From Curvibacter sp. (lineage in GTDB: Bacteria > Pseudomonadota > Gammaproteobacteria > Burkholderiales > Burkholderiaceae_C): DNA of 49,105 nt. Below the pieces are notes generated by a model. The model did no database searches. It had not been told where the DNA came from and worked only from the letters and a program-made list of their open reading frames with translations. Positions 16,736 through 24,103 of the stretch are shown one piece after another. Each line of letters opens with the position of its first letter. Position 1 is the first letter of the stretch. Both the position numbers and the translations under genes were made by a program. The stretch lies in contig JAFAMV010000033.1 of assembly GCA_019233055.1 (NCBI GenBank), positions 1-49,105 on the forward strand, written 5' to 3'.

Positions 16736-17563
16736 ATGTCGACGCCGGACAGCCCAGGACCGCTGGTGTTCATCACAGGGGCCTCCAGCGGGCTCGGGCA
16801 GGCCTTGGCAAGCCACTACCGGCGGCAGGGCTGGCGGCTGGCCCTGGTGGCGCGGCGGGCCGATGACCTGGAAGCCTGGGTGCGCGCCCAGGGCTGGGCG
16901 GCGGGCGAATGCCGGGTCTATCGCGCCGATGTCGCCGTGACCGAAGCCCTGTTGACAGTCGCCCGCGCCTGTCTTGAGACGCAGGGCCTGCCCGACGTGG
17001 TGATCGCCAGCGCCGGCATCAGCATCGGCATGGACACTGCAGACCGGGCCGATCTGGCCGTGATGGCACAGGTGTTGGAGACCAACCTTCTTGGCATGGC
17101 CGCCACCTTCCATCCCTTCGTCCAACCCATGTGCGAAAGGGGGCGCGGAACCCTGGTCGGCATCGGCAGCGTGGCCGGCATCCGGGGGCTGCCGGGCCAC
17201 GGCGCCTATTGCGCGAGCAAGGCCGGCGTGCATGCGTATTGCGAAAGCCTGCGTGGTGAATTGCGTCCGTCCGGTGTGAAGGTCGTGACCCTCGCTCCGG
17301 GCTATGTCGACACCCCTCTGACCCGGCACAACCGATATCGCATGCCCTTTCTCATGGCGCCCGAGGATTTTGCCCGGGCGGCGTTCCAGGCCATCGAGTC
17401 CGGGGGGCGTTGGCGGGTGATCCCGTGGCCGATGGGGGTGTTGGGCGGCCTGCTCAGGATCCTGCCCGGTGCCTGCTTGGATCGCCTGCTGGCCGGGCGT
17501 CCGCGCAAACGCCGCCAGCAGGAAGCGCCCTCGCCGCCGGACCGGCCGCCGCAGGACCCATGA
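16736..17563 (+). CDS. Short-chain dehydrogenase/reductase (SDR)
   Basis: Classical SDR oxidoreductase, 275 residues. The Rossmann motif TGASSGLGQALA (about 14-25), ASAGIS and the catalytic Y-x3-K (GAYCASKAGVHAYCES, Tyr/Lys about 159/163) with an upstream Ser (GIGSVAG) are all present. The C-terminus has a hydrophobic segment (PMGVLGGLLRILPGACL) and a basic tail, as in membrane-associated SDRs. The substrate cannot be inferred. It starts ten bases after lptC and ends at a bidirectional terminator, so it is probably the last gene of the kdsD operon. Confidence 0.9.
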   Translation: MSTPDSPGPLVFITGASSGLGQALASHYRRQGWRLALVARRADDLEAWVRAQGWAAGECRVYRADVAVTEALLTVARACLETQGLPDVVIASAGISIGMDTADRADLAVMAQVLETNLLGMAATFHPFVQPMCERGRGTLVGIGSVAGIRGLPGHGAYCASKAGVHAYCESLRGELRPSGVKVVTLAPGYVDTPLTRHNRYRMPFLMAPEDFARAAFQAIESGGRWRVIPWPMGVLGGLLRILPGACLDRLLAGRPRKRRQQEAPSPPDRPPQDP

Positions 17564-17590
17564 AAAAAGGCTCCCGATGGGAGCCTTTTT
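17563..17590. terminator. Bidirectional intrinsic terminator
   Basis: AAAAAGGCTCCC (17564-17575) and GGGAGCCTTTTT (17579-17590) form a perfect 12-bp stem with a three-base loop. The A and T tracts on the two sides let it end both the SDR transcript and the opposing RNA-binding-protein transcript. Confidence 0.9.
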
Positions 17591-17640
17591 GGATCCGGCG
17601 CGTTGACACCGGACGGGGTTCCAGCGACGCTGGAGCGGGA

Positions 17641-18126
17641 TCAGTAGCTGTTGCCGCCGCCGTAGCCGCCGCCATTGCCACCGCCGTAGCCGCCACGGCC
17701 ACCGCCGTTGCCGCCGCGCGGGCCGGCGCCGTAGGGGCTGCGGAAACCGCCGTCGCCACCACCGCCACCGCTGCGGCCACCGCCGCCAAAGCCGCCGCCA
17801 CCGCTGCGGCCGCCGCCGCCGTAGCCGCCGCCACCACCACCACCGCCGAAGCCGCCACCGCTACGGGGCGGGCGGGGTTCCATCGGGCGGGCTTCGTTGA
17901 CCACCACGCTGCGGCCACCCAGGGATTGGCCGTTCATGCCGTTGATGGCAGCTTGCGCTTCGGCATCGCTGGCCATTTCGACAAAGCCGAAACCCTTGGA
18001 GCGACCCGTGTCGCGCTCCATCATGACCTTGGCGCTGGAAACAGCACCGAACTGGCCGAAGGCCTGTTCCAGATCGTTGTCGCGCACCGAGTAAGGCAGG
18101 TTGCCGACGTACAGTTTGTTGCCCAT
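17641..18126 (-). CDS. RRM-domain glycine-rich RNA-binding protein
   Basis: The 161-residue product has one RRM (residues 1-80) with RNP2 (LYVGNL) and RNP1 (KGFGFVEM). A Gly/Tyr/Arg/Ser low-complexity tail of about 75 residues (GGGGYGGGG-type repeats) follows. This is the bacterial cold-shock-associated Rbp type, related to cyanobacterial and plant GRPs. ATG 18126 starts MGNKLYVGN; the longer open frame to 18234 is leader. A sigma70-like promoter lies about 120 bases upstream, leaving a long leader that could be thermoregulated. The Gly-rich tail resembles sequences that undergo phase separation (inference). Confidence 0.95.
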   Translation of the reverse strand: MGNKLYVGNLPYSVRDNDLEQAFGQFGAVSSAKVMMERDTGRSKGFGFVEMASDAEAQAAINGMNGQSLGGRSVVVNEARPMEPRPPRSGGGFGGGGGGGGYGGGGRSGGGGFGGGGRSGGGGGDGGFRSPYGAGPRGGNGGGRGGYGGGNGGGYGGGNSY

Positions 18127-18242
18127 CAAGGGACTCCTCAAAAACACATGAACAAAGCGATGGAGTCCCGAAAACGCACACTTCGGACGCGAACCTGACC
18201 GATCACCGCAAGCTTGCACGGGCTTGCCACCCATGCTCTTCC

Positions 18243-18272
18243 ATTAAAACCATGGAGGATTGAAAAATGCAA
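18243..18272 (-). promoter_or_regulatory. Candidate promoter of the RRM protein gene
   Basis: On the minus strand TTGCAT (18267-18272) and TTTAAT (18243-18248) are spaced by 18 bases within an AT-rich island (about 18240-18330) that contrasts with the surrounding high GC. It predicts a leader of roughly 110 nt. Confidence 0.5.
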
Positions 18273-18340
18273 GAACTTTTTGGAAGCGACTGCAAAAATC
18301 AACAGAAAACAAACAAAAAAACATTTCTGGCCCGGCGTGC

Positions 18341-18571
18341 CTATTTCGCCGCTGCCATGCCGTCGTCGGGCGGCAGGTCGGGCGATTCACTGTAATGGCG
18401 CCATTGCGCCATGGCCTGGCGCATGGTCAGCACCTGGCGTTCGAAGGTGGGGCAAGCCTCGCAGGCCGCCAGATGCAGGCGCAGCGCCAGCCTTTCTTCA
18501 AGGCCCAGACGGCGGTCCTCGCGTGCGATCAGCAGCGCGGCGATTTGCTGGCAGTTTCTCCGCAGGATCAT
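18341..18571 (-). CDS. Small soluble zinc-binding anti-sigma factor (ZAS family)
   Basis: A 76-residue product with the ZAS metal motif H33-x3-C37-x2-C40 (HLAACEAC) plus an upstream Cys7. There is no TM segment, so it would act in the cytoplasm. ZAS proteins bind ECF sigma factors and release them when zinc/thiol coordination is disturbed. Its start overlaps the stop of the ECF sigma gene by ATGA, the usual arrangement. The architecture resembles the MseR partner of neisserial sigma-E, whose regulon includes the same gene families found next door. Metal or oxidant specificity is inferred. Confidence 0.85.
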   Translation of the reverse strand: MILRRNCQQIAALLIAREDRRLGLEERLALRLHLAACEACPTFERQVLTMRQAMAQWRHYSESPDLPPDDGMAAAK

Positions 18572-19134
18572 GTTCTCGTGCCCGGCTTCAGGCCAAACCA
18601 GTGGATTTCAAGGCATTCGCGCAGACGCAGTCGGGCGCGATGCAATTGGACGTACAGATTGGTCGAGGTCAGGCCCAATTCCTTGCAGATTTCTTCGCAT
18701 GACAGCTCAAGCCATTCGCGCATCAGAAAAAGGCGGCCCATGGTGGGAGGCAGTCGATCGGCGCAGGTCTCGAGAATTTCGATGAATTGCCGCGACTGCA
18801 GGTTCTGCTCGGGGCTGCCCCAGTCCAGCGGCGGCTGGGCAAAATGCCCGTCGGACTTGAAGTTCAGGGCCTCCAGCTCATCGCCTTCGCCGCCGTCGTC
18901 GTCGAGCACGGCCTCGCGCGAGCGCTGGCGCAGGCAGTCGACCACCTTGTGCTTGAGGATGCCGACCAGCCAGGTCTTGAGCTGGGACTGCTGCTGAAAG
19001 GCCTGCGGCCGGCTGAGTGCGGCCAGCAGTGTCTCCGAGACGGCGTCCTCGGCCCAGGCCTCGTTGCGCAGTTGCAGGCGTGCAAACCGCAGCAGGTAGG
19101 CCCGGTGTTCAACCAACTGTTGTTCGAACGTCAT
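18568..19134 (-). CDS. ECF-type RNA polymerase sigma factor
   Basis: The 188-residue product has sigma region 2 (about 8-75; YLLRFARLQLRNEAWAEDAV, SQLKTWLVGILKHKVVD) and region 4 (about 125-180; LPPTMGRLFLMREWLELSCEE, LGLTSTNLYVQLHRARLRL). A variable acidic linker joins them. ATG 19134 gives the standard length; the open frame continues to 19257 without homology. On the minus strand TACACT lies seven bases upstream of the ATG, so the mRNA may be leaderless. It is divergent from bufA1, which it probably controls. Confidence 0.95.
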   Translation of the reverse strand: MTFEQQLVEHRAYLLRFARLQLRNEAWAEDAVSETLLAALSRPQAFQQQSQLKTWLVGILKHKVVDCLRQRSREAVLDDDGGEGDELEALNFKSDGHFAQPPLDWGSPEQNLQSRQFIEILETCADRLPPTMGRLFLMREWLELSCEEICKELGLTSTNLYVQLHRARLRLRECLEIHWFGLKPGTRT

Positions 19135-19183
19135 CGGCGCAGTGTAGCCAAGGGCGCGGTCTCGAAAAATAATTGGCGGTGCA

Positions 19184-19212
19184 TGTAAGAAAGTCTGTGC
19201 GTGCCAGACTAA
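19184..19212 (+). promoter_or_regulatory. Candidate ECF promoter of the bufferin operon
   Basis: TGTAAGAAA (19184-19192) resembles an ECF -35 (GTAA core) and CAGACTAA (19205-19212) a possible -10. It lies in the 149-bp divergent region before bufA1 and fits control by the neighbouring sigma factor. The assignment is by eye. Confidence 0.4.
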
Positions 19213-19283
19213 ACAGCAACCGGTCCTTCTGCGGCGTCCGCTGAGGCCGGTTTCCATTCTTTCAACCCATCAGGAGATCCACC

Positions 19284-19574
19284 ATGAACCAATCCCGCGC
19301 CCTCTTTGCCGCCGCCGCTGCCACCTTGCTGACCACTTCGCTGCTGGCAGCCGGCCCGGCCGCCGCCCAGGATTCGGCCAAGGAGAAATGTTTCGGCATC
19401 GCCAAGGCCGGGCAGAACGATTGCGCCAACCTCAGCGGCAGCCATTCGTGTGCCGGCCAGTCCACCGAGAACGGCTCCAAGGCCGACTGGCGCTATGTGG
19501 CCAAGGGCACTTGCAAGCAGATGTCGGGTCTGACGCAGGACGAGGCCAAGGCCGCCATGGGCAAGCAGGGCTGA
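19284..19574 (+). CDS. bufA1: Bufferin-type copper-binding RiPP precursor (DUF2282)
   Basis: A 96-residue precursor with a signal peptide (hydrophobic Ala-rich stretch, likely cleavage after PAAA at about residue 28). Its core holds four cysteines, Cys36, Cys47, Cys56 and Cys77, in the DUF2282 pattern (EKCFGIAKAGQNDC, SHSCAG, GTC). Members of this family (bufferins) have core cysteines modified by a DUF692 enzyme and bind copper in the periplasm. It has a good Shine-Dalgarno (AGGAGA) and is followed 36 bases later by bufB. The modification chemistry here is inferred from the family. Confidence 0.9.
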   Translation: MNQSRALFAAAAATLLTTSLLAAGPAAAQDSAKEKCFGIAKAGQNDCANLSGSHSCAGQSTENGSKADWRYVAKGTCKQMSGLTQDEAKAAMGKQG

Positions 19575-19610
19575 TGCCCGTTTCCGCCAGCCGATGCCGG
19601 AGCCTCTGAC

Positions 19611-20525
19611 ATGACCGATCTCACACCTGCGCAGGCCCGTGCCCTGACCGGTGTCGGCTGGCGCCAGCCCCACTATGGCGAACTGCTCGAACGCCGGCCC
19701 GAGCTGGGCTTTCTGGAGGTGCATTCAGAGAACTTCTTCGCCGCCGGCGGGGCTGCGCTCGGGGTGCTCTTGCGAGGCCGCGAGCACTACCCGGTGAGCC
19801 TGCACGGCGTGGGCCTGTCGCTGGGCTCGGCCCGGGGGCTCGACGCCTGGCATCTGGATCAATTGGCCGACCTCGTCGAGCGGGTCGATCCGGTGCGCGT
19901 GAGCGACCACGCCAGCTTTGCCCGCGCAGACCTGCATGGGCAATCCGTGCATGCCGCCGACCTGTTGCCTGTGCCCTGGACCTGGGCCTCGCTGGCGGTG
20001 ATGGCGCGTCAGGTCGAGCAGGTGCAGGAGCGGCTGCGGCGGCCGCTGGCGATCGAAAACCTGTCGGCCTACCTGCAGTGGCCGGCGCAGGACATGGGCG
20101 AGGTCGATTTTCTGGTCGAGTTGTGCCGACGCACCGGCTGCCACCTCCTGGTGGATGTGAACAACCTCCATGTGAATGCCCTCAACGCCTGGCGACGGGA
20201 GCACGGCGGCAGCCGGACGCCCGCCACGGCCGAATTGCTGGCCCCCTCGCTGGCCTGGTTGGCGGCGGTGCCGGGTGAACGGGTCGCCGAGATCCATCTG
20301 GCTGGCCATTGCGACACCGGCAGCCTGGTCATCGACGACCATGGCAGCCGGGTGAGCGATGACGTCTGGCAGTTGTACCGCCATGCGCTGGCGCAGTGGG
20401 GCCCCAAGCCGACCCTGCTGGAGTGGGACACGCAGGTGCCGGCACTGTCGGTGCTGCTGGCCGAAGCCGGACTTGCGGCGGACGCGATGGCGGCCTGCGG
20501 CCGGCGCGAAGAGGTGGCGGCATGA
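19611..20525 (+). CDS. bufB: MNIO (DUF692) enzyme, bufferin-modifying
   Basis: A multinuclear non-heme iron-dependent oxidase of 304 residues with a TIM-barrel fold. Likely metal ligands are visible: H38 (EVHSENFF), H65 (SLHGVGL), D99/H100 (VSDHASF), E149 (AIENLSAY), D182/N184/H187 (VDVNNLHVN), H229 and H233 (EIHLAGH), and E271/D273 (LEWDTQVP). MNIOs modify cysteines in RiPP precursors and need a partner protein; the partner BufC follows with an ATGA overlap. The full set of ligands argues for an active enzyme. Ligand assignments are by motif comparison only. Confidence 0.93.
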   Translation: MTDLTPAQARALTGVGWRQPHYGELLERRPELGFLEVHSENFFAAGGAALGVLLRGREHYPVSLHGVGLSLGSARGLDAWHLDQLADLVERVDPVRVSDHASFARADLHGQSVHAADLLPVPWTWASLAVMARQVEQVQERLRRPLAIENLSAYLQWPAQDMGEVDFLVELCRRTGCHLLVDVNNLHVNALNAWRREHGGSRTPATAELLAPSLAWLAAVPGERVAEIHLAGHCDTGSLVIDDHGSRVSDDVWQLYRHALAQWGPKPTLLEWDTQVPALSVLLAEAGLAADAMAACGRREEVAA

Positions 20526-21331
20526 GTGCCGGCATCGACACCCTGGCCCAGGAGCAGGCCGATCTGCTGGCAGCCCTGTGGGGCGTGGCGGACGGCCGCG
20601 AAGGGTATTTCGAGCCGCAAGGGCTCGAGGCCTATCGACGCAATGCCGGGGCCATCGCAGAGCGTGCCCTGGGGGCGGCCTATCCGTCGCTGCGCCAATG
20701 CTTCGACAAGGGCAGCTTCGCCGGGCTGGCCCACGATTTCTGGCACGACCGGCCGCCGCGATGCGGCGATCTGGCCCGCTGGGGCGAGGCCTTGCCGGGG
20801 TGGCTGGCCGACCAGGCCGCCGCCCATGATCTGCCGCCCTGGATGGGCCCGTTGGCGCAGGGCGAATGGCAGCTCCATGCCATGGCCGCCCTGGCCGATC
20901 AGGAGCCGGCAGGCGACACACTGGCCCGACTGGTGGAGGGCGATCCGGATCGCCTGCGCCTGCAGTTGGCGCCGGGGACCTCGGTGATGCGGGCCGACCT
21001 GCCCCTGGTCAGCCTGCTGCATGCCTGCGGCTCCGGTCTTGCGGCAGCGGAAGTGCCGGCCGCAAGCGACCGCGCAGACGACGAGGGCAGGGTGGGGCAG
21101 CTGATCGAGCTTGGCGCGCCAGAGATCGCGCTGTTCTGGCGCCAGGGCTGGCGGCCCAGGGTCCGGGCGCTGGCGCCCGACGAGGCCCTGTGGATCGAGG
21201 CCCTGCTGGCCGCGCCCACGCTGGGGGCGGCCGTGGCCCGGGCGGGGCCGGTGCTGGAGCGCATGGACCTCACGGCCTGGCTCGGCCAGGCGCTGGAGAG
21301 CCGGCTGCTCCTGGCGGTCCGGGATGCCTGA
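20522..21331 (+). CDS. bufC: DUF2063 partner protein of the MNIO enzyme
   Basis: A 269-residue protein whose N-terminal DUF2063 domain (about 10-105) contains [28 protein letters not shown] and [16 protein letters not shown]. In RiPP systems this family binds the precursor leader and presents it to the DUF692 enzyme. The C-terminal half is less conserved and may form a second helical/RRE-like domain. The start overlaps the bufB stop, so the two are translationally coupled. The open frame begins earlier (20396), inside bufB, with no homology. Confidence 0.9.
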   Translation: MSAGIDTLAQEQADLLAALWGVADGREGYFEPQGLEAYRRNAGAIAERALGAAYPSLRQCFDKGSFAGLAHDFWHDRPPRCGDLARWGEALPGWLADQAAAHDLPPWMGPLAQGEWQLHAMAALADQEPAGDTLARLVEGDPDRLRLQLAPGTSVMRADLPLVSLLHACGSGLAAAEVPAASDRADDEGRVGQLIELGAPEIALFWRQGWRPRVRALAPDEALWIEALLAAPTLGAAVARAGPVLERMDLTAWLGQALESRLLLAVRDA

Positions 21332-21387
21332 GCCTTGGCTCGCGCCCGTCCGTTGTTGATCTTCCTTTCTGACCCTGGAGTGCTTTC

Positions 21388-21855
21388 ATGAAAGCTCTGT
21401 TGAAACTCGTCCTTCAATTGCATGCCTGGCTGGTGTCCGGCCTGCAGTGGCTGCAACCCCTGGCTGCATTGGCCGCCCGGCTCTATGTGGCGCGGGTGTT
21501 CTTTCTGTCGGGCCTGACCAAGCTGCGCGACTGGGACATCACCCTGGCCCTGTTCCAGGATGAATACCACGTGCCGCTGCTGCCGCCCGAGGTGGCGGCC
21601 GTCATGGGGACCACCGGCGAGACGGTGCTGCCGGTGCTGCTCGTGCTGGGGCTGGCCGGACGCATTCCGGCCCTGGGGCTGTCGGTGGTGAACGTGGTGG
21701 CGGCCCTGTCGCTCAGCGACATCGCCCCGGCGGCCTTGCAGGGCCATGTGTTCTGGGGCGCCTTGCTGGCGGGGCTGGCGGTCTATGGCAGCGGACCGCT
21801 CACCCTGGACCGCTGGCTCGGGCCCTGGCTGGCGCGCCGCGCCGATGGGGTGTGA
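21388..21855 (+). CDS. DoxX-family membrane protein of the bufferin operon
   Basis: A 155-residue inner-membrane protein with four hydrophobic segments. It includes LAALAARLYVARVFFLSGLTKL, the DoxX signature region, and PVLLVLGLAGRIPALGL. DoxX proteins are recurrent fourth members of DUF2282-DUF692-DUF2063 operons; their role is uncertain, possibly in redox or quinone-linked chemistry. It lies 56 bases after bufC with a Shine-Dalgarno (CTGGAG). It converges with amtB only 13 bases away, with no terminator visible in between. Confidence 0.88.
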   Translation: MKALLKLVLQLHAWLVSGLQWLQPLAALAARLYVARVFFLSGLTKLRDWDITLALFQDEYHVPLLPPEVAAVMGTTGETVLPVLLVLGLAGRIPALGLSVVNVVAALSLSDIAPAALQGHVFWGALLAGLAVYGSGPLTLDRWLGPWLARRADGV

Positions 21856-21868
21856 TGCGTGATCCGGC

Positions 21869-23071
21869 TCACCAGGTCACTTCGCGATCCGGGGTGGCCC
21901 GGATCTGGTGGATCGACAGGTCGGCGCCGTCGAATTCCTCCTCCTGCGACAGGCGCAGGCCGACCAGCTTCTTGAGCAGACCATAGACCACCAGCCCGCC
22001 GAAGGCCGCCCACAGCACGCCGAAGGCCGTGCCCAGGACCTGGGCGCCCAGGCTGACGCCGCCCAGACCGCCCAGGGCGGTGCTGCCGAACAGGCCGGCG
22101 GCCACGCCGCCCCAGGTGCCGCACAGGCCGTGCAGGGGCCAGACACCGAGCACGTCATCGATCTTCCAGCGGTTCTGGGTGAGGGTGAACATGGTCACGA
22201 AGATCGCGCCCGCCACGGCGCCCACGACCAGTGCACCGATCGGGTGCATCAGATCCGAGCCCGCGCAGACGGCGACCAGACCGGCCAGGGGGCCGTTGTG
22301 CACGAAGCCGGGGTCGTTCTTGCCCAGCACCAGGGCGGCCAGCGTGCCGCCCACCATGGCCATCAGCGAATTCACCGCCACCAGGCCCGAGATCTTGTCC
22401 AGGGTCTGCGCGCTCATCACATTGAAGCCGAACCAGCCCACCACCAGGATCCAGGCGCCTAGCGCCAGGAAGGGGATGTTCGAGGGCGGATGGGCCGAGA
22501 TGGCGCCGTCCTTGCGATAGCGGTTGGCGCGCGAGCCCAGCAGGATCACCGCCGGCAGGGCGATCCAGCCCCCCACCGCGTGCACCACCACCGAGCCGGC
22601 GAAGTCATGGAACTCTTCGCCGGTCAGGGCCTTGATCCAGGCCTGGACGCCGAAGTGCTGGTTCCAGGCGATGCCTTCGAAAAAGGGGTAGACAAAGCCG
22701 ACGATCACCGCTGTGGCGATCAACTGGGGCCAGAAGCGGGCCCGCTCGGCAATGCCGCCCGAGATGATGGCCGGGATGGCGGCCGCGAAGGTGAGCAGAA
22801 AGAAGAACTTCACCAGCTCGTAGCCATTCCTGGAGGCCAGGGTCTCGGCGCTGACGAAGAAATGCGTGCCATAGGCAACGCCATAGCCCACCAGGAAATA
22901 CACCACGGTGGAGATCGAGAAATCGACCAGGATCTTCACCAGGGCATTCACCTGGTTCTTCTGCCGGACCGTGCCCAGCTCCAGAAAGGCAAAGCCGGCG
23001 TGCATGGCCAGAACCATCACCGCACCCAGCAGAATGAACAGGGCATCGGCGCCCTGTTTTAGTGCTTCCAT
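21869..23071 (-). CDS. amtB: Ammonium transporter Amt
   Basis: Ammonium channel of the inner membrane, 400 residues, about 11 TM segments, no cleavable signal peptide. The AmtB periplasmic Asp and first twin His are in DFAGSVVVHAVGG. The second twin His is in GVWPLHGLCGTWGG, and GGIAERARFW and FAFLELG are also typical. Unlike the common glnK-amtB pairing, no PII gene is adjacent in this window. The upstream region holds a sigma54 promoter match and an NtrC-like palindrome, so nitrogen-limitation control is likely. Confidence 0.95.
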   Translation of the reverse strand: MEALKQGADALFILLGAVMVLAMHAGFAFLELGTVRQKNQVNALVKILVDFSISTVVYFLVGYGVAYGTHFFVSAETLASRNGYELVKFFFLLTFAAAIPAIISGGIAERARFWPQLIATAVIVGFVYPFFEGIAWNQHFGVQAWIKALTGEEFHDFAGSVVVHAVGGWIALPAVILLGSRANRYRKDGAISAHPPSNIPFLALGAWILVVGWFGFNVMSAQTLDKISGLVAVNSLMAMVGGTLAALVLGKNDPGFVHNGPLAGLVAVCAGSDLMHPIGALVVGAVAGAIFVTMFTLTQNRWKIDDVLGVWPLHGLCGTWGGVAAGLFGSTALGGLGGVSLGAQVLGTAFGVLWAAFGGLVVYGLLKKLVGLRLSQEEEFDGADLSIHQIRATPDREVTW

Positions 23072-23143
23072 AGTGTCCTCGTTGTTTTGTTTGAACCTGT
23101 TTGGTGCGTTTCAAGATGAAAATCAATCGACGCACCAACAGGA

Positions 23144-23159
23144 AGCAAATAACGCGCCA
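23144..23159 (-). promoter_or_regulatory. Sigma54 (-24/-12) promoter of amtB
   Basis: The minus strand reads TGGCGCGTTATTTGCT, which fits TGGCRCG-N4-TTGCW with the GG and GC at correct spacing. It would start transcription about 60 bases before the amtB ATG. An inverted repeat TTGGTGCG/CGCACCAA (23101-23108 and 23131-23138) lies in the leader. Confidence 0.7.
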
Positions 23160-23169
23160 ATTTGAGGCA

Positions 23170-23186
23170 TGCACCATGGCGGTGTT
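23170..23186. promoter_or_regulatory. NtrC-like binding site
   Basis: TGCACC-ATGGC-GGTGTT matches the NtrC palindrome TGCACC-N5-GGTGCA except at the last positions. It sits close upstream of the sigma54 promoter, nearer than classical NtrC enhancers. Confidence 0.5.
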
Positions 23187-23279
23187 GCGCCCACTCCTGG
23201 TGCGTTCGGCCGCAGGGGGTATTCCGATGTGGGGGCAAGGCGGAAAAACCCGTTTTTGGCCTTAGAATCCGCGCCACGT

Positions 23280-23403
23280 TCAAAGGGGAGTAGCCTCCCT
23301 TCGATTTCGAGAGGGGCTTGCGTCAACAGACTTGGTCTTGCGCTGCTGCGGCAGTGTGCGGGCCGTGGCGCAGGCGGTCATCCGGACTTGGCGAGACCTT
23401 TGA
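23280..23403 (+). ncRNA. yybP-ykoY manganese riboswitch
   Basis: The aptamer has both conserved loops of the Mn2+ riboswitch family: AAAGGGGAGTAGCC (23282-23295) and CTTGGCGAGACCTTTG (23387-23402), with GTCAACAGACTTGG between. The closing stem pairs TCAAAGG (23280-23286) with CCTTTGA (23397-23403). It directly precedes a UPF0016/Gdt1 gene, a known target class. A -10-like TAGAAT (23263-23268) lies just upstream. A strong hairpin follows as likely expression platform. Confidence 0.88.
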
Positions 23404-23405
23404 CT

Positions 23406-23440
23406 GCGCAGCCTCCGTTTTTGGCCGGAGGGTGCTGCGC
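23406..23440 (+). promoter_or_regulatory. Expression-platform hairpin after the Mn riboswitch
   Basis: GCGCAGC and CTCCG (23406-23417) pair with CGGAG (23426-23430) and GCTGCGC (23434-23440), with an 8-base loop and a 3-base bulge. It has no T tract right after it, so control may act through RNA rearrangement and translation rather than simple termination. Confidence 0.55.
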
Positions 23441-23477
23441 GGTCATTGGTTTTGATCCGGCCGGAGTACCCTCATTC

Positions 23478-24035
23478 ATGGAAGCCTTTCTCGTCTCCAC
23501 CGGCATCGTCGCGCTCGCAGAAATGGGCGACAAGACGCAATTGCTGTCCCTGGTCCTGGCCGCGCGCTTCCGCCGTCCCTGGCCCATCATCCTCGGCATC
23601 CTGGTGTCCACGGTCGTCAACCATGGCCTGGCCGGCGCTCTGGGCGCCTGGATCACCGGGGCCTTGAGTCCGCAACTGCTGCGTTGGCTGCTCGGCGCCT
23701 CCTTCCTGGCCATGGCGGCGTGGATGTTGGTGCCCGACAAGCTCGATGACGAAGACTCGCCCGCCCCGGCGCGCTTCGGCGTCTTCGGCACCACGGTGGT
23801 GGCCTTCTTCCTGGCCGAGATGGGGGACAAGACCCAGATCGCCACCGTCATGCTGGCCGCGCGCTATGACGCCTGGGCCAGTGTGGTGGCGGGCACCACC
23901 CTCGGCATGATGCTGGCCAACACGCCGGTGGTGCTGCTGGGTGGCCGCATCACGCGCCTGGTGCCGATGCGGGTGGTGCACGGCGTGTCCGCTGCCATCT
24001 TCGTGGCCTTGGGGCTGCTGGCCCTGCTGAGTTGA
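23478..24035 (+). CDS. Gdt1/UPF0016 (TMEM165-like) manganese exporter
   Basis: Inner-membrane cation transporter, 185 residues with six hydrophobic segments in two repeats. Each repeat carries the family motif E-x-G-D-K-T: LAEMGDKTQL near residue 15 and LAEMGDKTQI near residue 118. Bacterial members such as Vibrio MneA export Mn2+, and the riboswitch upstream supports that substrate. ATG 23478 starts MEAFLVSTGIVALAEMGD; the open frame from 23169 is the riboswitch leader, not protein. No partner gene is adjacent. Confidence 0.92.
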   Translation: MEAFLVSTGIVALAEMGDKTQLLSLVLAARFRRPWPIILGILVSTVVNHGLAGALGAWITGALSPQLLRWLLGASFLAMAAWMLVPDKLDDEDSPAPARFGVFGTTVVAFFLAEMGDKTQIATVMLAARYDAWASVVAGTTLGMMLANTPVVLLGGRITRLVPMRVVHGVSAAIFVALGLLALLS

Positions 24036-24103
24036 CGTGACGCCACCCTGTTGGAATTTCTTCACTGCGTGTGGGGGTTCGTTCCATCCCCCCCCCCAGG
24101 GGC

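Noticed and set aside
17645..17880. Array-like repeats suggesting CRISPR or tandem repeat
   Set aside because: They are Gly-codon repeats of the RRM protein tail in frame, with no constant repeat and variable spacers.
17410..18198. Plus-strand Ala-rich ORF across the terminator and RRM gene
   Set aside because: It reads through a strong terminator and arises from complemented Gly codons giving Ala/Thr runs.
18267..18395. Possible 42-residue plus-strand ORF (MQELFGSDCKNQ...) after a GGAGG
   Set aside because: It lies on the promoter of the RRM gene and then runs antisense through the anti-sigma coding region; the Shine-Dalgarno match is probably accidental.
23169..23477. N-terminal extension of the Mn exporter
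   Set aside because: This interval is the riboswitch and its platform, and the translated extension shows no homology or signal peptide.
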